From positions 1-35,873 of the forward strand of contig SHOI01000011.1 of assembly GCA_004294855.1 (NCBI GenBank): 35,873 bases of DNA. Reading direction: 5' to 3'. Positions 1 to 8,549 of the stretch are shown in pieces. The notes beneath the pieces were generated by a model. The model ran no database searches. It was given only the letters and a program-made list of their open reading frames with translations, and was not told the DNA's origin. How positions within the stretch are numbered: position 1 is the first letter of the stretch; every line of letters starts with the position of its first letter. The DNA comes from Sphaerochaeta sp. (GTDB taxonomy: Bacteria; Spirochaetota; Spirochaetia; Sphaerochaetales; Sphaerochaetaceae). The translations under genes were made by a program, and so were the position numbers.

Positions 1-2
1 CG

Positions 3-827
3 ATCGATGTAGGCTTTCCCACCACTCACGGCCGGGGCGGCGAGGATGGAAACCTTCAAGGGCTTTGCACCCTTGCCAAAATCCCTTTGGCTGGCTGCGA
101 TACCGTCTCCTCGGCGGTCGGGATGCATAAGGCGTTGGCCCAATCGATCTTCGATCGGGCCGGCATACCTACGATTCCGACGATCATCGTCACCGAAGCG
201 ATGCCGGTCACCGACTCGCTTCTGGAGGAGCTTCGACAAAGCCTTGGTTCGAGTCTCTTCGTAAAGCCGGAGAACGCCGGATCGTCGGTGGGGATCACCG
301 TTCTCATCGAAGCCGATCTGCCAAGCCTTGCCCGGGCCCTTCGCCTGGCCCTCTCCTACAGTGAGCGGACGTTGGTTCAGCCCTATTACCCTGAAGTGAT
401 CGAAGCGGAATGCGCCGTCTTTGAAGATCCCGAACAAGGAATCATCGCTTGCGGACCGGGGGTGATCAAAAACCCGAAGAAAGAAACGTTCCTCTCCTAC
501 AGCCAGAAGTATACCCTTCAAGGCGGAGCGTACCTTGAGCTTCCCTCCGGGTTGAGTGATGAAGTCGAAGAGGAGATTCGCACCCTGGCGGTTCGGGCGT
601 TCGAGGCGATCAAGGGCAATGGATATGCCCGGGTGGACTTCTTCCTCGTCGACGAAAGGCCGATCCTCAATGAGATCAATACACTGCCCGGGTTGACGGC
701 AACCAGTCATTGGCCGAAGCTTCTTCAATATGGCGGGTATTCGATTGAGCGCGTCGTCGACCTCCTTCTGGAGCAGGCGATCTCAGATTTCGATCGAAGA
801 TGGAATCTGAGGACGAGCCATGATTGA
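3..827 (+). CDS. ddl: D-alanine--D-alanine ligase, 5'-truncated by window edge
   Basis: ATP-grasp ligase that joins two D-alanines for peptidoglycan precursors in the cytoplasm. The open frame runs back to the window edge and begins with IDVGFPTTHGRGGEDG, which matches the conserved Ddl segment 'HG..GEDG'. The gene therefore starts upstream, and the first ATG in the window (87) is internal. Visible family motifs are KPENAGSSVGIT (ATP-binding loop) and the C-terminal metal-binding segment NEINTLPGLT. About 274 residues are present; complete family members are about 300-370, so the N-terminal part of the first domain is missing. The stop overlaps the dinB start by 8 bp, implying co-transcription. 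Confident by motif. The substrate could in principle be D-Ala-D-Ser or D-Ala-D-Lac, which cannot be settled without the N-terminal part. Confidence 0.9.
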   Translation: MDVGFPTTHGRGGEDGNLQGLCTLAKIPLAGCDTVSSAVGMHKALAQSIFDRAGIPTIPTIIVTEAMPVTDSLLEELRQSLGSSLFVKPENAGSSVGITVLIEADLPSLARALRLALSYSERTLVQPYYPEVIEAECAVFEDPEQGIIACGPGVIKNPKKETFLSYSQKYTLQGGAYLELPSGLSDEVEEEIRTLAVRAFEAIKGNGYARVDFFLVDERPILNEINTLPGLTATSHWPKLLQYGGYSIERVVDLLLEQAISDFDRRWNLRTSHD

Positions 828-2007
828 GACCGTCATCTTCCACGTCGACATCGATGCGTTCTTCGCCGCGGTCGAGATTCTCGACAACCCCGACTTGGCG
901 GAAAAACCCCTGATCGTCGGCGGCTTTTCCAAGCGCGGCGTCGTGTCCACGGCAAGCTATGAAGCGCGGAAGTACGGAATCCACTCGGCGATGCCGATGA
1001 TTCAGGCCCTCCGCCTCTGCCCCCATGCCACGGTGGTTCCCGCCCGCCATGCCCGCTACAGCGAGGTCTCCGCCCGGGTGATGGGGATTCTTCGGGAGTT
1101 TTCTTCCGACGTCCACCAGATCTCGATCGACGAGGCGTTCCTTGACATGAGCGGGACGGAGCGCCTGTGGGGTCGGCCCCGCGAGGCCGCCCTGAAGCTG
1201 AAAGAGCGGGTGCACGAGGAAACCGGGATGACGATCAGCGTGGGGATCGGCCCCAACCGGCTGATCGCCAAGATGGCCAGCGACTACAACAAGCCGGATG
1301 GACTGTGCAAGGTTTCCGAATCGAAGAAGGAGCTCTTCATCGACGCGGTTGGGTTGAAAAAACTTTGGGGGGTTGGAAAGGCGACTCAGGAGGAGCTGAA
1401 GCGGCATCGGATCACCACGACGGAGGAGCTTCGAGCGATTCCGATTGAGCGCCTGAAAAAGCTCTTCGGCAACTCGATGGGCTCCTTCCTCCATCACGTC
1501 GTCCGGGGAATCGACCCGGGAATCTTCGGCGAAGCGAAAAGCCGGTCGATCTCAACGGAGCACACCTTCCTCGAGGATGTCGGCGACCGTGAGGTGTTGG
1601 AGGAAACGCTTCTTTCGATGAGCCATGAAGTGATGTTCCGCTCGCTGGACGAACGGAAGATCGCTCGAACAATCGGAATAAAAATCCGACTTTCCGACTT
1701 CTCGACTTCCACCGTTCAAACCACTCCCGCCGCAGCGATCCTCAGCGCCGAGCAGGTCTATGCGCTCGCAAAGGAGCTCCTCGCCCGGAAATGGCGATCG
1801 GGCATGAAGGTCCGCCTGATCGGCGTCGGGTTGTATCAGCTGTACGACGGCGCTTCCCCAATCCAAGGCGAGCTCTTTGAAAGTGAACACGAAAAGAAGC
1901 GGAAGCTGGAAGAAGTCGTCCTCGCCCTCCAGAAAGAGGGGCACAGGCTCATCAAGGCGGCCAACCTAGGCAAACACCCCCTCGGCGATGATGATCAGCA
2001 CGGCTAA
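820..2007 (+). CDS. dinB: DNA polymerase IV (Y-family)
   Basis: Error-prone translesion polymerase of 395 aa. Metal ligands are visible: Asp10 in HVDIDAFFA and the Asp104-Glu105 pair in SIDEAFLDM. Palm, fingers and thumb are followed by the little-finger domain from about residue 240. A clamp-binding pentapeptide, QGELF, lies at residues 349-353. It is followed by about 40 charged residues, so the motif is not at the very C-terminus as it is in E. coli. The start is chosen at 820 because GAGGA precedes it at suitable spacing and it overlaps the ddl stop. The 3' end overlaps the convergent uppP gene by 42 bp. Regulation is not evident; no SOS box was recognised, and the gene appears to be read from the ddl transcript. 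Confidence 0.95.
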   Translation: MIETVIFHVDIDAFFAAVEILDNPDLAEKPLIVGGFSKRGVVSTASYEARKYGIHSAMPMIQALRLCPHATVVPARHARYSEVSARVMGILREFSSDVHQISIDEAFLDMSGTERLWGRPREAALKLKERVHEETGMTISVGIGPNRLIAKMASDYNKPDGLCKVSESKKELFIDAVGLKKLWGVGKATQEELKRHRITTTEELRAIPIERLKKLFGNSMGSFLHHVVRGIDPGIFGEAKSRSISTEHTFLEDVGDREVLEETLLSMSHEVMFRSLDERKIARTIGIKIRLSDFSTSTVQTTPAAAILSAEQVYALAKELLARKWRSGMKVRLIGVGLYQLYDGASPIQGELFESEHEKKRKLEEVVLALQKEGHRLIKAANLGKHPLGDDDQHG

Positions 2008-2784
2008 GGCGATTCGATAGTACCCAAAGCCGATGAACGTATGGGTCTTCAGGAACGAGCGCAGGCGTTTCATTACAATCAGAGAGACCAGGAACGCCGT
2101 CATGCCCCCGGCGAGCATGATCATCCACTCATTGGCGGAATAGCTCAGGCCGAGCTTCAACATTTTCAGGAGGGTTGCCCCGGCGATCACGGGAATCGCC
2201 ATGAAAAAGGAGAAGTTGGCGGAAAGCGGCCGGGAAAGACCGATGATCAGTCCGCCCAACACGGTGGAACCGCTGCGGGACGTCCCCGGAATGAGGGCAA
2301 GAACCTGAAACAGTCCAAGCAGGAACGCATGCCTGTATGTCAACGACTCGATCGAATCGGTGACTCTGAAGCTCGTCCTCCTTGCATGCCTCTTCTCCAG
2401 GATGATGTAGAGCAAACCGTAGAACGCCAGGGCTGAAGCGATCACCATCGGGCCTTGAAGACGGGCAACGATCATATCATCAAACAGAACTCCCATGACA
2501 CCGGCGGGAATCGTGGCGACGATGATCTTCCCCCACAGGTTCAAGCTCGCTAATTGTTTCGTCTTATCCCTTGTAAACGGGTTCAGATCCTTGAAATAGA
2601 GCACCCCCACCGCAAGGATGGAAAAGAACTGGATTCCGACGAAAAAGAACTCTTTGGCGCTTGCTGAAAGAGCAAGTGGAAGATACGGCTCCGCAAGCAG
2701 CAGGTGGGCGGTCGAGCTGATCGGCAGCCATTCGGTGATTCCCTGGACGATTCCAAGGAGAATCGATGAGATGATATCGGTCAT
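1966..2784 (-). CDS. uppP: Undecaprenyl-diphosphatase
   Basis: Integral membrane phosphatase (BacA/UppP family) that recycles undecaprenyl diphosphate to the monophosphate carrier for peptidoglycan and polysaccharide synthesis. The N-terminus MTDIISSILLGIVQGITEWL runs into PISSTAHL, and the second signature LIPGTSRSGS is present; these form the active site. About seven to eight hydrophobic segments follow. The start at 2784 gives 272 aa, a normal family length, and has AAGGAG five bases upstream. A longer in-frame ATG at 2829 would add 15 non-conserved residues and overlap the promoter. The gene is divergent from trmL and convergent with dinB, with a tail overlap. A predicted promoter leaves only a very short leader. 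Confidence 0.95.
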   Translation of the reverse strand: MTDIISSILLGIVQGITEWLPISSTAHLLLAEPYLPLALSASAKEFFFVGIQFFSILAVGVLYFKDLNPFTRDKTKQLASLNLWGKIIVATIPAGVMGVLFDDMIVARLQGPMVIASALAFYGLLYIILEKRHARRTSFRVTDSIESLTYRHAFLLGLFQVLALIPGTSRSGSTVLGGLIIGLSRPLSANFSFFMAIPVIAGATLLKMLKLGLSYSANEWMIMLAGGMTAFLVSLIVMKRLRSFLKTHTFIGFGYYRIALAVLIIIAEGVFA

Positions 2785-2800
2785 TGACACTCCTTGTGGC

Positions 2801-2829
2801 AGTCTAGTTGAATCCCTTGAGGACGGCAA
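2801..2829 (-). promoter_or_regulatory. Predicted uppP promoter
   Basis: Read on the reverse strand: -35 TTGCCG (2824-2829), a 17-bp spacer, and -10 TAGACT (2801-2806). The implied transcription start is near 2794, leaving a leader of about 10 nt that still contains AAGGAG. The same -10 hexamer TAGACT occurs in front of yqeC. Prediction only. Confidence 0.5.
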
Positions 2830-2835
2830 GCCGTC
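2822..2835. repeat. 14-bp palindrome between uppP and trmL promoters
   Basis: GACGGC-AA-GCCGTC is a 6-bp inverted repeat with a 2-bp centre. It overlaps the predicted uppP -35 box and abuts the predicted trmL -35 box. The position fits an operator controlling both promoters, but a chance palindrome cannot be excluded. Confidence 0.35.
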
Positions 2836-2864
2836 TTGTCGACACTCCGTTCAAATGATACAGT
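2836..2864 (+). promoter_or_regulatory. Predicted trmL promoter, apparently leaderless
   Basis: -35 TTGTCG (2836-2841), a 17-bp spacer, and -10 TACAGT (2859-2864). The -10 box ends six bases before the trmL ATG, and no Shine-Dalgarno sequence precedes that ATG (cagtcgccct). Transcription would begin at or next to the start codon. Confidence 0.45.
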
Positions 2865-2870
2865 CGCCCT

Positions 2871-3377
2871 ATGGGATTGAACATTGTGTTGGTTGAACCG
2901 GAAATACCACAGAATACCGGGAACATCTCCCGGACCTGTGCGGCGACGCACACCAGTCTGCATTTGGTTCATCCCTTGGGGTTCACGATCACGGAGAAAC
3001 ACGTGAAACGGGCAGGCTTGGATTACTGGAAATACCTTGAGCTGGTCGAGTATCCCGATATCGCCGCTTTTTTTGACCAACACGAAAAAAAAGAGTTATA
3101 CTACGTTACAACGAAGGCGGAACGAACCTATGCCGACATCGCCTATGGTGATGAGTGTTTCTTTCTCTTCGGTAAGGAAACACTCGGGCTGGATGAGGAG
3201 CTCCTGGCGAAGAACCGATCGAGGTGCATCCGCCTGCCGATGGTTCGTGAAGCGCGGAGCCTCAACCTCTCGAATGCCGTAGCGGTAATCGTCTATGAGT
3301 ATTACCGGCAGAAAGGGTTTGAAACGTTAGTGAAAGCGGGAGCGCTTCACCACCGTCAATGGGAGTCGCAAGCATGA
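2871..3377 (+). CDS. trmL: tRNA (cytidine/uridine-34-2'-O)-methyltransferase
   Basis: SPOUT-class (trefoil-knot) methyltransferase that 2'-O-methylates the wobble nucleotide of tRNA-Leu isoacceptors using SAM. The 168-aa protein has the family's N-terminal PEIPQNTGNISRTCAA motif, the HLVHPLGF strand, FLFGKETLGL, and the knot segment IRLPMVREARSLNLSNAVAV. Length and motif order are those of TrmL/YibK. No ribosome-binding site precedes the ATG, and a -10 box ends six bases upstream, so the mRNA may be leaderless. It is the first gene of a run trmL-proC-serS-pncB, and its stop overlaps the proC start by 4 bp (ATGA). Confidence 0.95.
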   Translation: MGLNIVLVEPEIPQNTGNISRTCAATHTSLHLVHPLGFTITEKHVKRAGLDYWKYLELVEYPDIAAFFDQHEKKELYYVTTKAERTYADIAYGDECFFLFGKETLGLDEELLAKNRSRCIRLPMVREARSLNLSNAVAVIVYEYYRQKGFETLVKAGALHHRQWESQA

Positions 3378-4180
3378 GAAGAGTCGGAATGATCGGCTGT
3401 GGCGTGATGGGCAGCGCTATCACCCGCACCCTCCAAGATGAAGGATTCGTGTATGATATCGATCCCGAGCGCGCCCGTGCTCTGGCCGACGGAACAAGGT
3501 TTCAGGTGGCGGAAACATTGGAGACTGTGGTCAAAAAGTGCGATCTCCTCATCTTGGCGGTCAAGCCACAGACTCTTTCAAGTATTTTCCCCACCCTCGT
3601 ACAGGCCGGCTCAAAGGATAAACGCTGGATCAGCATCGCTGCGGGAGTCTCCACTTCGACGCTTGCCGAAAATCTCGGCACCACCGAAGTCGTTCGGTAT
3701 ATGCCGAACATCGCCGCCCGATACAAGCAATCCGTTACTGCCGTCGCCGCTCACCCCGAGGCGGGCAGAGAGCTGCTGGAGGAGGCGAAGACGATCGCTC
3801 TCGGTTTCGGGCGTGTCCATGTTCTTGATGAACGACTGTTTGACGGATTCACCGCGATCAGCGGTTCGGCGGTCGCCTTCATCATCAAGTTTCTGGATTC
3901 CCTCGCTCAGGGCGGAGCGGACGAAGGACTCGCCTATCCCCTCGGTCTGACGATAGCCGCCCAAACCGCCGAGAGCGCCGTCACCCTGATTGAAGAAAGC
4001 GGGTTGCAGCCCCGGGATCTGATCAATCGCGTTTCCAGCGCAGGGGGAACGACGGTTGAAGGCATCAAAGCCCTGAATGACGGAAACCTGCAGGCGACCG
4101 TCATGGATGCGGTCAGAAAAACCGCCCAACGATCGAGAGAGCTTGAAGAAGCAGCATTAAACCATACAGAGAGGAAATGA
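3374..4180 (+). CDS. proC: Pyrroline-5-carboxylate reductase
   Basis: Catalyses the last step of proline synthesis, the NAD(P)H reduction of pyrroline-5-carboxylate. The start at 3374 (MRRVGMIGCGVMGSAI) places the Rossmann GxGxxG at the extreme N-terminus, gives 268 aa, and overlaps the trmL stop as ATGA. GGGAG lies eight bases upstream. The alternative ATG at 3359 has no ribosome-binding site. The C-terminal dimer-domain signature SSAGGTTVEGI and the ISGSAVAF segment are present. proA and proB lie 4.5 kb away on the other strand, so all three glutamate-to-proline enzymes are in this window but in two transcription units. Confidence 0.95.
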   Translation: MRRVGMIGCGVMGSAITRTLQDEGFVYDIDPERARALADGTRFQVAETLETVVKKCDLLILAVKPQTLSSIFPTLVQAGSKDKRWISIAAGVSTSTLAENLGTTEVVRYMPNIAARYKQSVTAVAAHPEAGRELLEEAKTIALGFGRVHVLDERLFDGFTAISGSAVAFIIKFLDSLAQGGADEGLAYPLGLTIAAQTAESAVTLIEESGLQPRDLINRVSSAGGTTVEGIKALNDGNLQATVMDAVRKTAQRSRELEEAALNHTERK

Positions 4181-4187
4181 GGATACC

Positions 4188-5462
4188 ATGATTGACCTAC
4201 GGGAACTGAAAAGTCGCTATGACGAAATTATCACGAATATCAAGAACCGCTCGATGAAGATCGACCTTGATGCGATCATCGCCTTGCAGGATCAGCGAAG
4301 CAGCCTGCTTCAGGAGGTTGAGTCCCTCCGCTACGAGCGCAACGAAAACGCTCAAAAGATGAAAGGCAAGCTCGATCAGGAAACCCGCGCCCGCCTGATC
4401 GAAGAGGGAAAGAATCTGAAGGCGAAGATCGCCGAAACGGAAGAACGCTTCAACCGGGTTGAACAGGAATACCTTCTTCTCGGCCGGCAGATTCCCAACT
4501 ACGCCCACCCTTCCGCCCCCGTGGGCAAAGAAGATACCGACAACCTCATCCTCAAACGGGTCGGAACTCCTCCGACCTTCACCTTCAAACCGCTGGATCA
4601 CGTCGAACTCGGCGAGAAGCTTGATCTCATCGACTTCGAGGCGGGGACGAAGGTGACCGGACCGAAGTTTTACTTCCTCAAGAATGAAGCGGTGATCCTT
4701 CAGATGGCTCTTGAGCGCTATGCTTTGGACATTCTCATCAAACACGGTTTTTCTCCTTACATCACCCCCGACATCGCCAAGGAAGAGATCCTGGAAGGGA
4801 TCGGATTCAATCCGCGGGGACCGGAGTCCAACATCTATACCTTGGAAGGCACGGGAACGGCGTTGGTCGGCACCGCCGAGATCACCTTGGGCGGTTATCA
4901 CGCCGAGGAGATTCTCGACATCAATCGCCTCCCGATCAAGATGGCCGGTCTCTCGCACTGCTTCCGCCGCGAGGCGGGTTCGGCCGGCCAATTCTCCAAA
5001 GGCCTCTACCGGGTTCACCAGTTCTCGAAGGTCGAGATGTTCATCTACTGTCTTCCCGAAGAATCGGATGCGATTCACGAGCAGCTTCTTGCGATCGAAG
5101 AGGAGATCTTCTCCGGCCTGGGTCTCGCCTATCAGGTGGTGGATACCTGTACCGGGGATCTCGGTGCCCCGGCGTACCGGAAATTTGACATCGAGGCATG
5201 GATGCCCGGCCGCGGCGAGAACGGCGAATACGGGGAAGTCACCTCGACAAGCAACTGCACCGACTATCAAAGCCGCTCCCTGCGGGTTCGCTACAAGGAT
5301 GCCGATGGGCAAAACCAATATGTTCACACCTTGAACGGAACTGCGGTGGCTACCAGCCGGGCGATTGTCGCCATCCTGGAAAACTTTCAGGAGGAGGACG
5401 GCTCGATCCGAATCCCGGCGGTTCTCGTTCCGTACACCGGTTTCGACCGGATTGGAGGTTAA
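4188..5462 (+). CDS. serS: Seryl-tRNA synthetase
   Basis: Class II aminoacyl-tRNA synthetase of 424 aa that charges tRNA-Ser and, where present, tRNA-Sec. The N-terminal long antiparallel coiled-coil arm (about residues 25-105) is followed by the catalytic domain. Motif 2 is GLSHCFRREAG near residue 260, and motif 3 is LNGTAVATSRAIVAI near residue 385. The start is supported by AGGAAATGAGGATACC upstream and a 7-bp gap after proC. Because selD is in the same window, this enzyme would also be the one to load Ser onto a selenocysteine tRNA if the organism has one; no selC gene was found here. Confidence 0.97.
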   Translation: MIDLRELKSRYDEIITNIKNRSMKIDLDAIIALQDQRSSLLQEVESLRYERNENAQKMKGKLDQETRARLIEEGKNLKAKIAETEERFNRVEQEYLLLGRQIPNYAHPSAPVGKEDTDNLILKRVGTPPTFTFKPLDHVELGEKLDLIDFEAGTKVTGPKFYFLKNEAVILQMALERYALDILIKHGFSPYITPDIAKEEILEGIGFNPRGPESNIYTLEGTGTALVGTAEITLGGYHAEEILDINRLPIKMAGLSHCFRREAGSAGQFSKGLYRVHQFSKVEMFIYCLPEESDAIHEQLLAIEEEIFSGLGLAYQVVDTCTGDLGAPAYRKFDIEAWMPGRGENGEYGEVTSTSNCTDYQSRSLRVRYKDADGQNQYVHTLNGTAVATSRAIVAILENFQEEDGSIRIPAVLVPYTGFDRIGG

Positions 5463-5465
5463 CGG

Positions 5466-6920
5466 ATGTTTCATCGCTCAGCGCTCAGTACCGATTTCTA
5501 TGAACTGACGATGGCTCAAGGATATTTTCTGGAGCGGAACAATCCAAATGTCGTCTTTGAGATGTTTTATCGAACCAACCCGTTTGGAGGCGGATACGTC
5601 CTCTTTGCCGGCTTGCACGATCTGATCGACAAGCTTGAAGCCTTTCGTTTCAGCCCGGAAGATATCGCATACCTTTCAGGTCTGGGCATCTTCACAAAAG
5701 AGTTCCTGGAGTATCTCTCCAAGTACCGCTTCACCGGTGACATCTACTCGGTTGAAGAGGGAACGGTCGTGTTCCCCGGTGAACCGCTCATGCGCGTTCA
5801 CACGACGATGATCGATGCCAGCCTGATCGAGGGAATCCTGCTCAACACCCTTAACTTCCAAAGCCTCATCGCCACCAAAGCTTCCCGCGTCTCTCTTGCC
5901 GCCAAGCGCGGGTCGGTCTTCGAGTTCGGCCTGCGCCGAGCCCAAGGTCCCGACGGGGCGCTTTCGGCAAGCAGGGCGGCGTTTATCGGCGGATGCCAGT
6001 TTACCAGCCACACCTTGGCGGGAAAGCTCTATGATATTCCCGTCTCGGGAACGATGGCCCATTCATGGGTGATGGCGTTTGATTCGGAACTTGAATCGTT
6101 TAGGGCGTATGCCAAGCTTTACCCCGGTTCCACGATCCTCTTGATCGACACCTACGACACCCTCGGCAGCGGAATCGAAAACGCAATCATCGTCGGCCTC
6201 GAGGAGAAGGAAAAGGGAAACACCATCGGTGTCCGGATCGACAGCGGCGACCTCTCCTACCTGCCAAGGGTGATCCGCAAGCGGCTGGATGACGCCGGTC
6301 TTGAGGATGCGTTCATCGTCGTTTCCAACGATCTGACGGAAGAGATCATCCAGACGCTGGTGCATGACGGGGTTCCCATCGACAGCTGGGGAATCGGAAC
6401 CCACCTCGTCACCGGCGGCATTCAGGCATCCCTGAACGGAGTCTACAAGCTCGCCGCCAAGGAGTTTCAAGATGGGAGCTATCTTCCGACGATGAAGATC
6501 TCCAACTCCTTCGAAAAGACGACCAATCCCGGAATCAAGCAGCTCTACCGCTTCTACGACGCTGAAGGAGGAGCGATCGCCGATCTGGTCACCTGTTTTG
6601 ACGAAGAAATTTCGGTCGGAAACGACTATGTCTTCTACCACCCGTTCGCCGAAACCGAATTCTTCGAGATGAAGAAAGAGCGGTACGTTCGAATTGAAGC
6701 ATTGCTCAATCCCGTGATGAAACATGGAAAACGCCTTGGCGAGAAGCCGAATCTGAAAACCCTGCAAGAACGGGGAATCCGAAGCCTGGATACGATTCAT
6801 AAAACGTATTTGAGGCAGATCAATCCCCACATCTACAAGGTGAGCCTCTCGGAGAAACTCAAAGCGCTGAAGATCGAGATTCTTGTCTCGCACCGAAGGA
6901 AAGCCGCCAAGATCACGTAG
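5466..6920 (+). CDS. pncB: Nicotinate phosphoribosyltransferase
   Basis: Converts nicotinate plus PRPP to nicotinate mononucleotide, using ATP, in the NAD salvage (Preiss-Handler) pathway. At 484 aa it matches the longer Gram-positive-type family and not the roughly 400-aa enterobacterial one. Motifs include the N-terminal STDFYELTMAQGY, FEFGLRRAQGPDGALSASRA and SGTMAHSWVMAF, plus RIDSGDL of the phosphoribosyl site. GGAGG at the end of serS serves as ribosome-binding site, leaving three bases between the genes. The stop overlaps the convergent amidase by 8 bp. NAD(P) supply is not specific to the island. Confidence 0.93.
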   Translation: MFHRSALSTDFYELTMAQGYFLERNNPNVVFEMFYRTNPFGGGYVLFAGLHDLIDKLEAFRFSPEDIAYLSGLGIFTKEFLEYLSKYRFTGDIYSVEEGTVVFPGEPLMRVHTTMIDASLIEGILLNTLNFQSLIATKASRVSLAAKRGSVFEFGLRRAQGPDGALSASRAAFIGGCQFTSHTLAGKLYDIPVSGTMAHSWVMAFDSELESFRAYAKLYPGSTILLIDTYDTLGSGIENAIIVGLEEKEKGNTIGVRIDSGDLSYLPRVIRKRLDDAGLEDAFIVVSNDLTEEIIQTLVHDGVPIDSWGIGTHLVTGGIQASLNGVYKLAAKEFQDGSYLPTMKISNSFEKTTNPGIKQLYRFYDAEGGAIADLVTCFDEEISVGNDYVFYHPFAETEFFEMKKERYVRIEALLNPVMKHGKRLGEKPNLKTLQERGIRSLDTIHKTYLRQINPHIYKVSLSEKLKALKIEILVSHRRKAAKIT

Positions 6921-7662
6921 AAAGAAGCGCCTCGATTGCATGAAACAGCGCAAGGGCGATCGTCTGTCGATACTGCGGATCGAGGAGCAGGGCCAACTCC
7001 TTGTCGTTGGAAAGAAAGCCCGCCTCGACCAGAACCGCCGGCATCCGGGCGGCGTTGAGCACCCACAAATCCAGCTCTTTGATCCCGCGGTTTACTTGCA
7101 TTGGCAGGCCTTTGACCAACGCACTGCTGACCACGGTCGCCACCTTCCTCGCCTCATCAAAGAGGAGGATGTTGAGCTCTTTTTTATTGTGCTTTGAAAA
7201 GAGTGCGATATGCTCTTTGGGGGTTGTGGAATCAAGGATGGGAACCTCCTTCTCCTTGAGCTTGGTGAAGACCTCGAACCCTTGGGCGGCGGGGTGCTCG
7301 GCGCTGTTGATGTGGATCGAAAGCAGCAGGGCGCTCGTCTTCGGGGGAAGAACCGTCTGATAGGCGATCCTCCCCCGCTCTTCCAGAGTAAGAAACCGGT
7401 CGTCCCTCCGGGTCATCACCACATTCAGGGACGGATGGGCCTCATTCAGCAACCGTTCCAGACGGAGGGCGATATCCAGCGTCAGCTCCCGTTCGACGAT
7501 CAGCGAACCTTCAAAAGATCGGATCGCTCCGGGGTCGTGCCCGCCGTGACCGGCGTCGATGACGATCGTGCCGAGCGGAAGGGCGAAGGGATTATCCACC
7601 GAAAAGAGCGGTACGGCAATGAGACACATCAGCAGAATGATTGTTCGAACTATTTTTGCCAC
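6913..7662 (-). CDS. N-acetylmuramoyl-L-alanine amidase (Amidase_3), exported
   Basis: Zinc amidase that cleaves the MurNAc-L-Ala bond in peptidoglycan. It is 249 aa with an N-terminal hydrophobic export segment (residues 6-21), so it likely acts in the periplasm. Predicted zinc ligands are His39 (DAGHGGHDPGA), Glu57 and His117 (SIHINS), with catalytic Glu213 in VEAGFLSN. There is no lipobox cysteine at a plausible place and no extra wall-binding domain. The start is GTG (7662), overlapping the upstream gene by 13 bp without a clear ribosome-binding site, so translational coupling is likely. It is the last gene of the proA-proB-glycosyltransferase-like run. Confidence 0.9.
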   Translation of the reverse strand: MAKIVRTIILLMCLIAVPLFSVDNPFALPLGTIVIDAGHGGHDPGAIRSFEGSLIVERELTLDIALRLERLLNEAHPSLNVVMTRRDDRFLTLEERGRIAYQTVLPPKTSALLLSIHINSAEHPAAQGFEVFTKLKEKEVPILDSTTPKEHIALFSKHNKKELNILLFDEARKVATVVSSALVKGLPMQVNRGIKELDLWVLNAARMPAVLVEAGFLSNDKELALLLDPQYRQTIALALFHAIEALLST

Positions 7663-8549
7663 GCGGTAACCAACCCGTCATAGTCGATCTTCTGCAACCA
7701 CTGATGCCGCTCCCTCACTTCCCCCCGGTAGGAGGAGCGATCGTAGTTGGCCGGTGGTTTTCGCACTTTGTTCTTCCCTTTCACCCGCCGGATCGAGAGG
7801 TTCTTCGTATAACAGCGCTCAAATCCGGTGCGCTCGCTTCGATCTTCGATAATCGATTCCCGATTGGGAAATTGAATCAGCAAATCGGGGCTGAGGGTTA
7901 TCCGATATCCGAACAGATAGCTGCGCAGGCCCAGATCCATCAGTTGAAAGAAATCACTGTGAATCAGCTCGTCATAGCCGCGAAGCCGTTGAAAGAGGGC
8001 GCGGTCATAAAAGCCGAGCCCCATCACGGGATAGAGGGTATGATCGGGTTTGTCCGGATCCATTGAGGGAAAGTCGGAGCCGGGATCGAGGATTTTTTCA
8101 AAGGGGGTCGGTGTTCGCAGACAGGGGACGATCTCGCGGTACGCATTCGCGATGATTGCCGAAGCGACAACCGGGTGGTTGCTTCGACTCATCAGACTCA
8201 AAAGCCGGTCGTATTCGAAGGTTACCACGACGGCGTCGGTGCGAAGAAGAAGAAAATAGTTGGTGTTGCACACCGAAGCGACGGCGTTCACCTTCTCTCC
8301 GATGTAGGTATTGCCGGAAAACACGATCAACGAGATCCGGCGGTAGAGTTCCTGGAGCCGGGGGAAGTCAAACCGCCCGTCCTGAGTGATGACGAACAAG
8401 GGAACTCTTGGCATGCTCCGCTGGTAGAGTTCAATCGATTCTATGAGTTCTTCAGCGCTCCCGCTGTCGATCAGGGCGATCGCCAGCTGGTCAACGCCGT
8501 AGGAGGTGTGCATATCACGGGCGGAATAGATTCGATAGTTAGTCGTCAT
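7650..8549 (-). CDS. Putative GT-A-fold glycosyltransferase-like protein
   Basis: A 299-aa soluble protein with no membrane segments. Its layout resembles family-2-like glycosyltransferases: an N-terminal nucleotide-binding-like half, a DxD-like position at FLLLRTDAVVV (about residue 103), and a later acceptor-side segment GLGFYDRALFQRLRGYDE typical of GT2 proteins. The C-terminus is rich in basic and aromatic residues. The substrate is unknown; position next to a peptidoglycan amidase suggests envelope work, but that is inference. It starts within the end of proB (11-bp overlap) and overlaps the amidase start. It could instead be a nucleotide-sugar-binding protein without transferase activity. 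Confidence 0.55.
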   Translation of the reverse strand: MTTNYRIYSARDMHTSYGVDQLAIALIDSGSAEELIESIELYQRSMPRVPLFVITQDGRFDFPRLQELYRRISLIVFSGNTYIGEKVNAVASVCNTNYFLLLRTDAVVVTFEYDRLLSLMSRSNHPVVASAIIANAYREIVPCLRTPTPFEKILDPGSDFPSMDPDKPDHTLYPVMGLGFYDRALFQRLRGYDELIHSDFFQLMDLGLRSYLFGYRITLSPDLLIQFPNRESIIEDRSERTGFERCYTKNLSIRRVKGKNKVRKPPANYDRSSYRGEVRERHQWLQKIDYDGLVTAWQK